A DNA stretch of 64,000 bases from Lucinisca nassula (lineage: Eukaryota; Mollusca; Bivalvia; Lucinida; Lucinidae), in contig OY757020.1 in NCBI GenBank assembly GCA_963580285.1, positions 96,351,497 through 96,415,496 on the forward strand, given 5' to 3'. The position numbers and the translations under genes were made by a program. Below the pieces are notes generated by a model that saw only the letters and a list, made by a program, of their open reading frames with translations, was not told where the DNA came from and ran no database searches. Each line of letters begins with the position of its first letter. The stretch's first letter is position 1. Below, in pieces: positions 63,401 through 64,000 of this stretch.

Positions 63401-64000
63401 TTTTTACAGCTGAAGCCAAAGCAATAGACCTAGCTTTAGATTTTATCAGTTCTTCAACAATTCAAAAAGCAATTATATTTTCTGATTCACTTTCTGTGCT
63501 TAAGGCTTTAGACCATTCATCATCTAAAAATCCTCAGATTCAAAAATTGATCGAAAAACATCATGAAATTTCTAAAACACACCAAATCTTGTTTTGTTGG
63601 CTTCCGAGCCATATTGGCATTGTCGGCAATGAATATGCTGACAAGAAAGCAAAGGAATCGCTCAATCTTGATCCATCTGTTTTTAAAATTCCTTTTAATA
63701 ATTTTAAACCATTTATCAACAGATACATCTTGTCGGAATGGCAAGGCGAATGGGACCGTGCAATAAATAACAAACTCCATGCCATTAAACCTGCCGTTAG
63801 TACAAAATGCTCTCCTCCACAGTTTTCCAGAAAAGAGGACGTAGTATTAACACGACTGCGCATCGGCCATACTAGAGTTACTCATTCTTATCTTTTTAAT
63901 GGTGATGATCAGCCTTCTTGTGTAGGTTGTGATCAGCCATTCACTGTGAAACATATCTTAATTGACTGTGTTGACTTTTCACCCTCACGTATTTTATATT
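60409..64000 (+). pseudogene. LINE F ORF2, two nonsense codons, partial at edge
   Basis: One frame from ATG 60409: endonuclease (QWNCRGLKSN, CLQETFLKTD, GDFNGHN, RSDHFPVI), linker, RT (PIPKPGKDHAEPTNYRP, then TGA at 61996-61998 where others have AGA), FFDLEKAYDTTW, QGVPQGS, YVDDFCICY, TAA at 62803-62805 (AAA elsewhere), then connection, RNase H (TDGSKEGD, TAEAKAIDLA, SDSLSVL, GNEYADKKAK) and CVGCDQPFTVKHILIDC to the last base. No frameshift over 3.6 kb: a young copy. Confidence 0.92.

Larger units (their letters stand above)
58513..64000 (+). mobile_element. LINE F, I/Nimb-like, runs off the window
   Basis: Starts CCCCAAGGTATTAGAC. A diverged 5' UTR (58513-59054), ORF1 59055-60380, ORF2 from 60409 to the window end in one frame with two nonsense codons. 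The 5' flank is the acidic-tailed ORF. Confidence 0.9.

Overview
This is eukaryotic, AT-rich, intron-era DNA with no bacterial gene organisation. It is almost entirely a graveyard of nested transposable elements. The mix of families fits a lophotrochozoan, most likely a bivalve mollusc: an I/Nimb-type LINE with a (CAT)n tail, a Penelope-like element (PLE) with its GIY-YIG endonuclease in front of the reverse transcriptase, 166-bp HindIII-site tandem repeats that look pearl-like, OTU/MULE-like and TatD-like accessory genes, and hammerhead-ribozyme elements. The taxon is an inference; I see no single-copy marker gene.

Layout. 0-6 kb: a broken TatD-like gene (minus), a 5'-truncated PLE 3' end (called PLTR below), and Ty3/gypsy debris in both orientations (integrase plus a serine/arginine-rich third ORF on minus, RT/RNase H on plus). 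A hammerhead-containing tandem element follows at 5.4-5.85 kb. 6.5-8.4 kb: a frameshifted OTU-domain gene (minus). 8.8-9.1 kb: two long palindromes. 9.4-10.9 kb: tandem repeats of about 300 bp. 10.9-26.9 kb: one LINE (called BC, minus) broken by a pearl-like tandem-repeat element, two PLTRs and a second full-length LINE (A) whose target-site duplication is visible. 26.9-35.4 kb: Ty3 integrase end, a zinc-finger gene fragment, PLTRs, a tRNA-derived SINE, a decayed tyrosine recombinase interrupted by a 193-bp hammerhead element with a 68-bp duplication, and a 445-bp triplication. 35.1-39.5 kb: LINE G (minus). 39.5-52.4 kb: LINE E (plus), broken by an inverted PLE complex, into whose edge LINE D inserted. 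52.4-55.8 kb: a long PLE copy. 55.8-58.5 kb: a compact cluster of small, virus-like ORFs. 58.5-64.0 kb: LINE F (plus), running off the window.

How the parts work together. The LINE encodes a zinc-knuckle ORF1 nucleic-acid chaperone and an ORF2 with APE endonuclease, RT, RNase H and a CCHC knuckle. ORF1 is open in copies A, BC and F; no ORF2 is intact. The PLE supplies GIY-YIG endonuclease and RT, and its 3' end has been scattered as at least ten copies sharing one 3' terminus.

Most interesting points: (1) the long PLE copy reads through five TGA codons and no TAA/TAG over about 550 codons, with the best-aligned TGAs sitting where this family normally has cysteine, consistent with a multi-selenocysteine protein; (2) two full hammerhead ribozymes with compensatory base changes, one in a 193-bp unit flanked by a 68-bp direct repeat, and both elements share a sequence block with the leader of the PLE; (3) an ORF1 fragment spliced into the RT of two LINE copies, and a LINE (F) with a divergent ORF1 joined to a near-identical ORF2.
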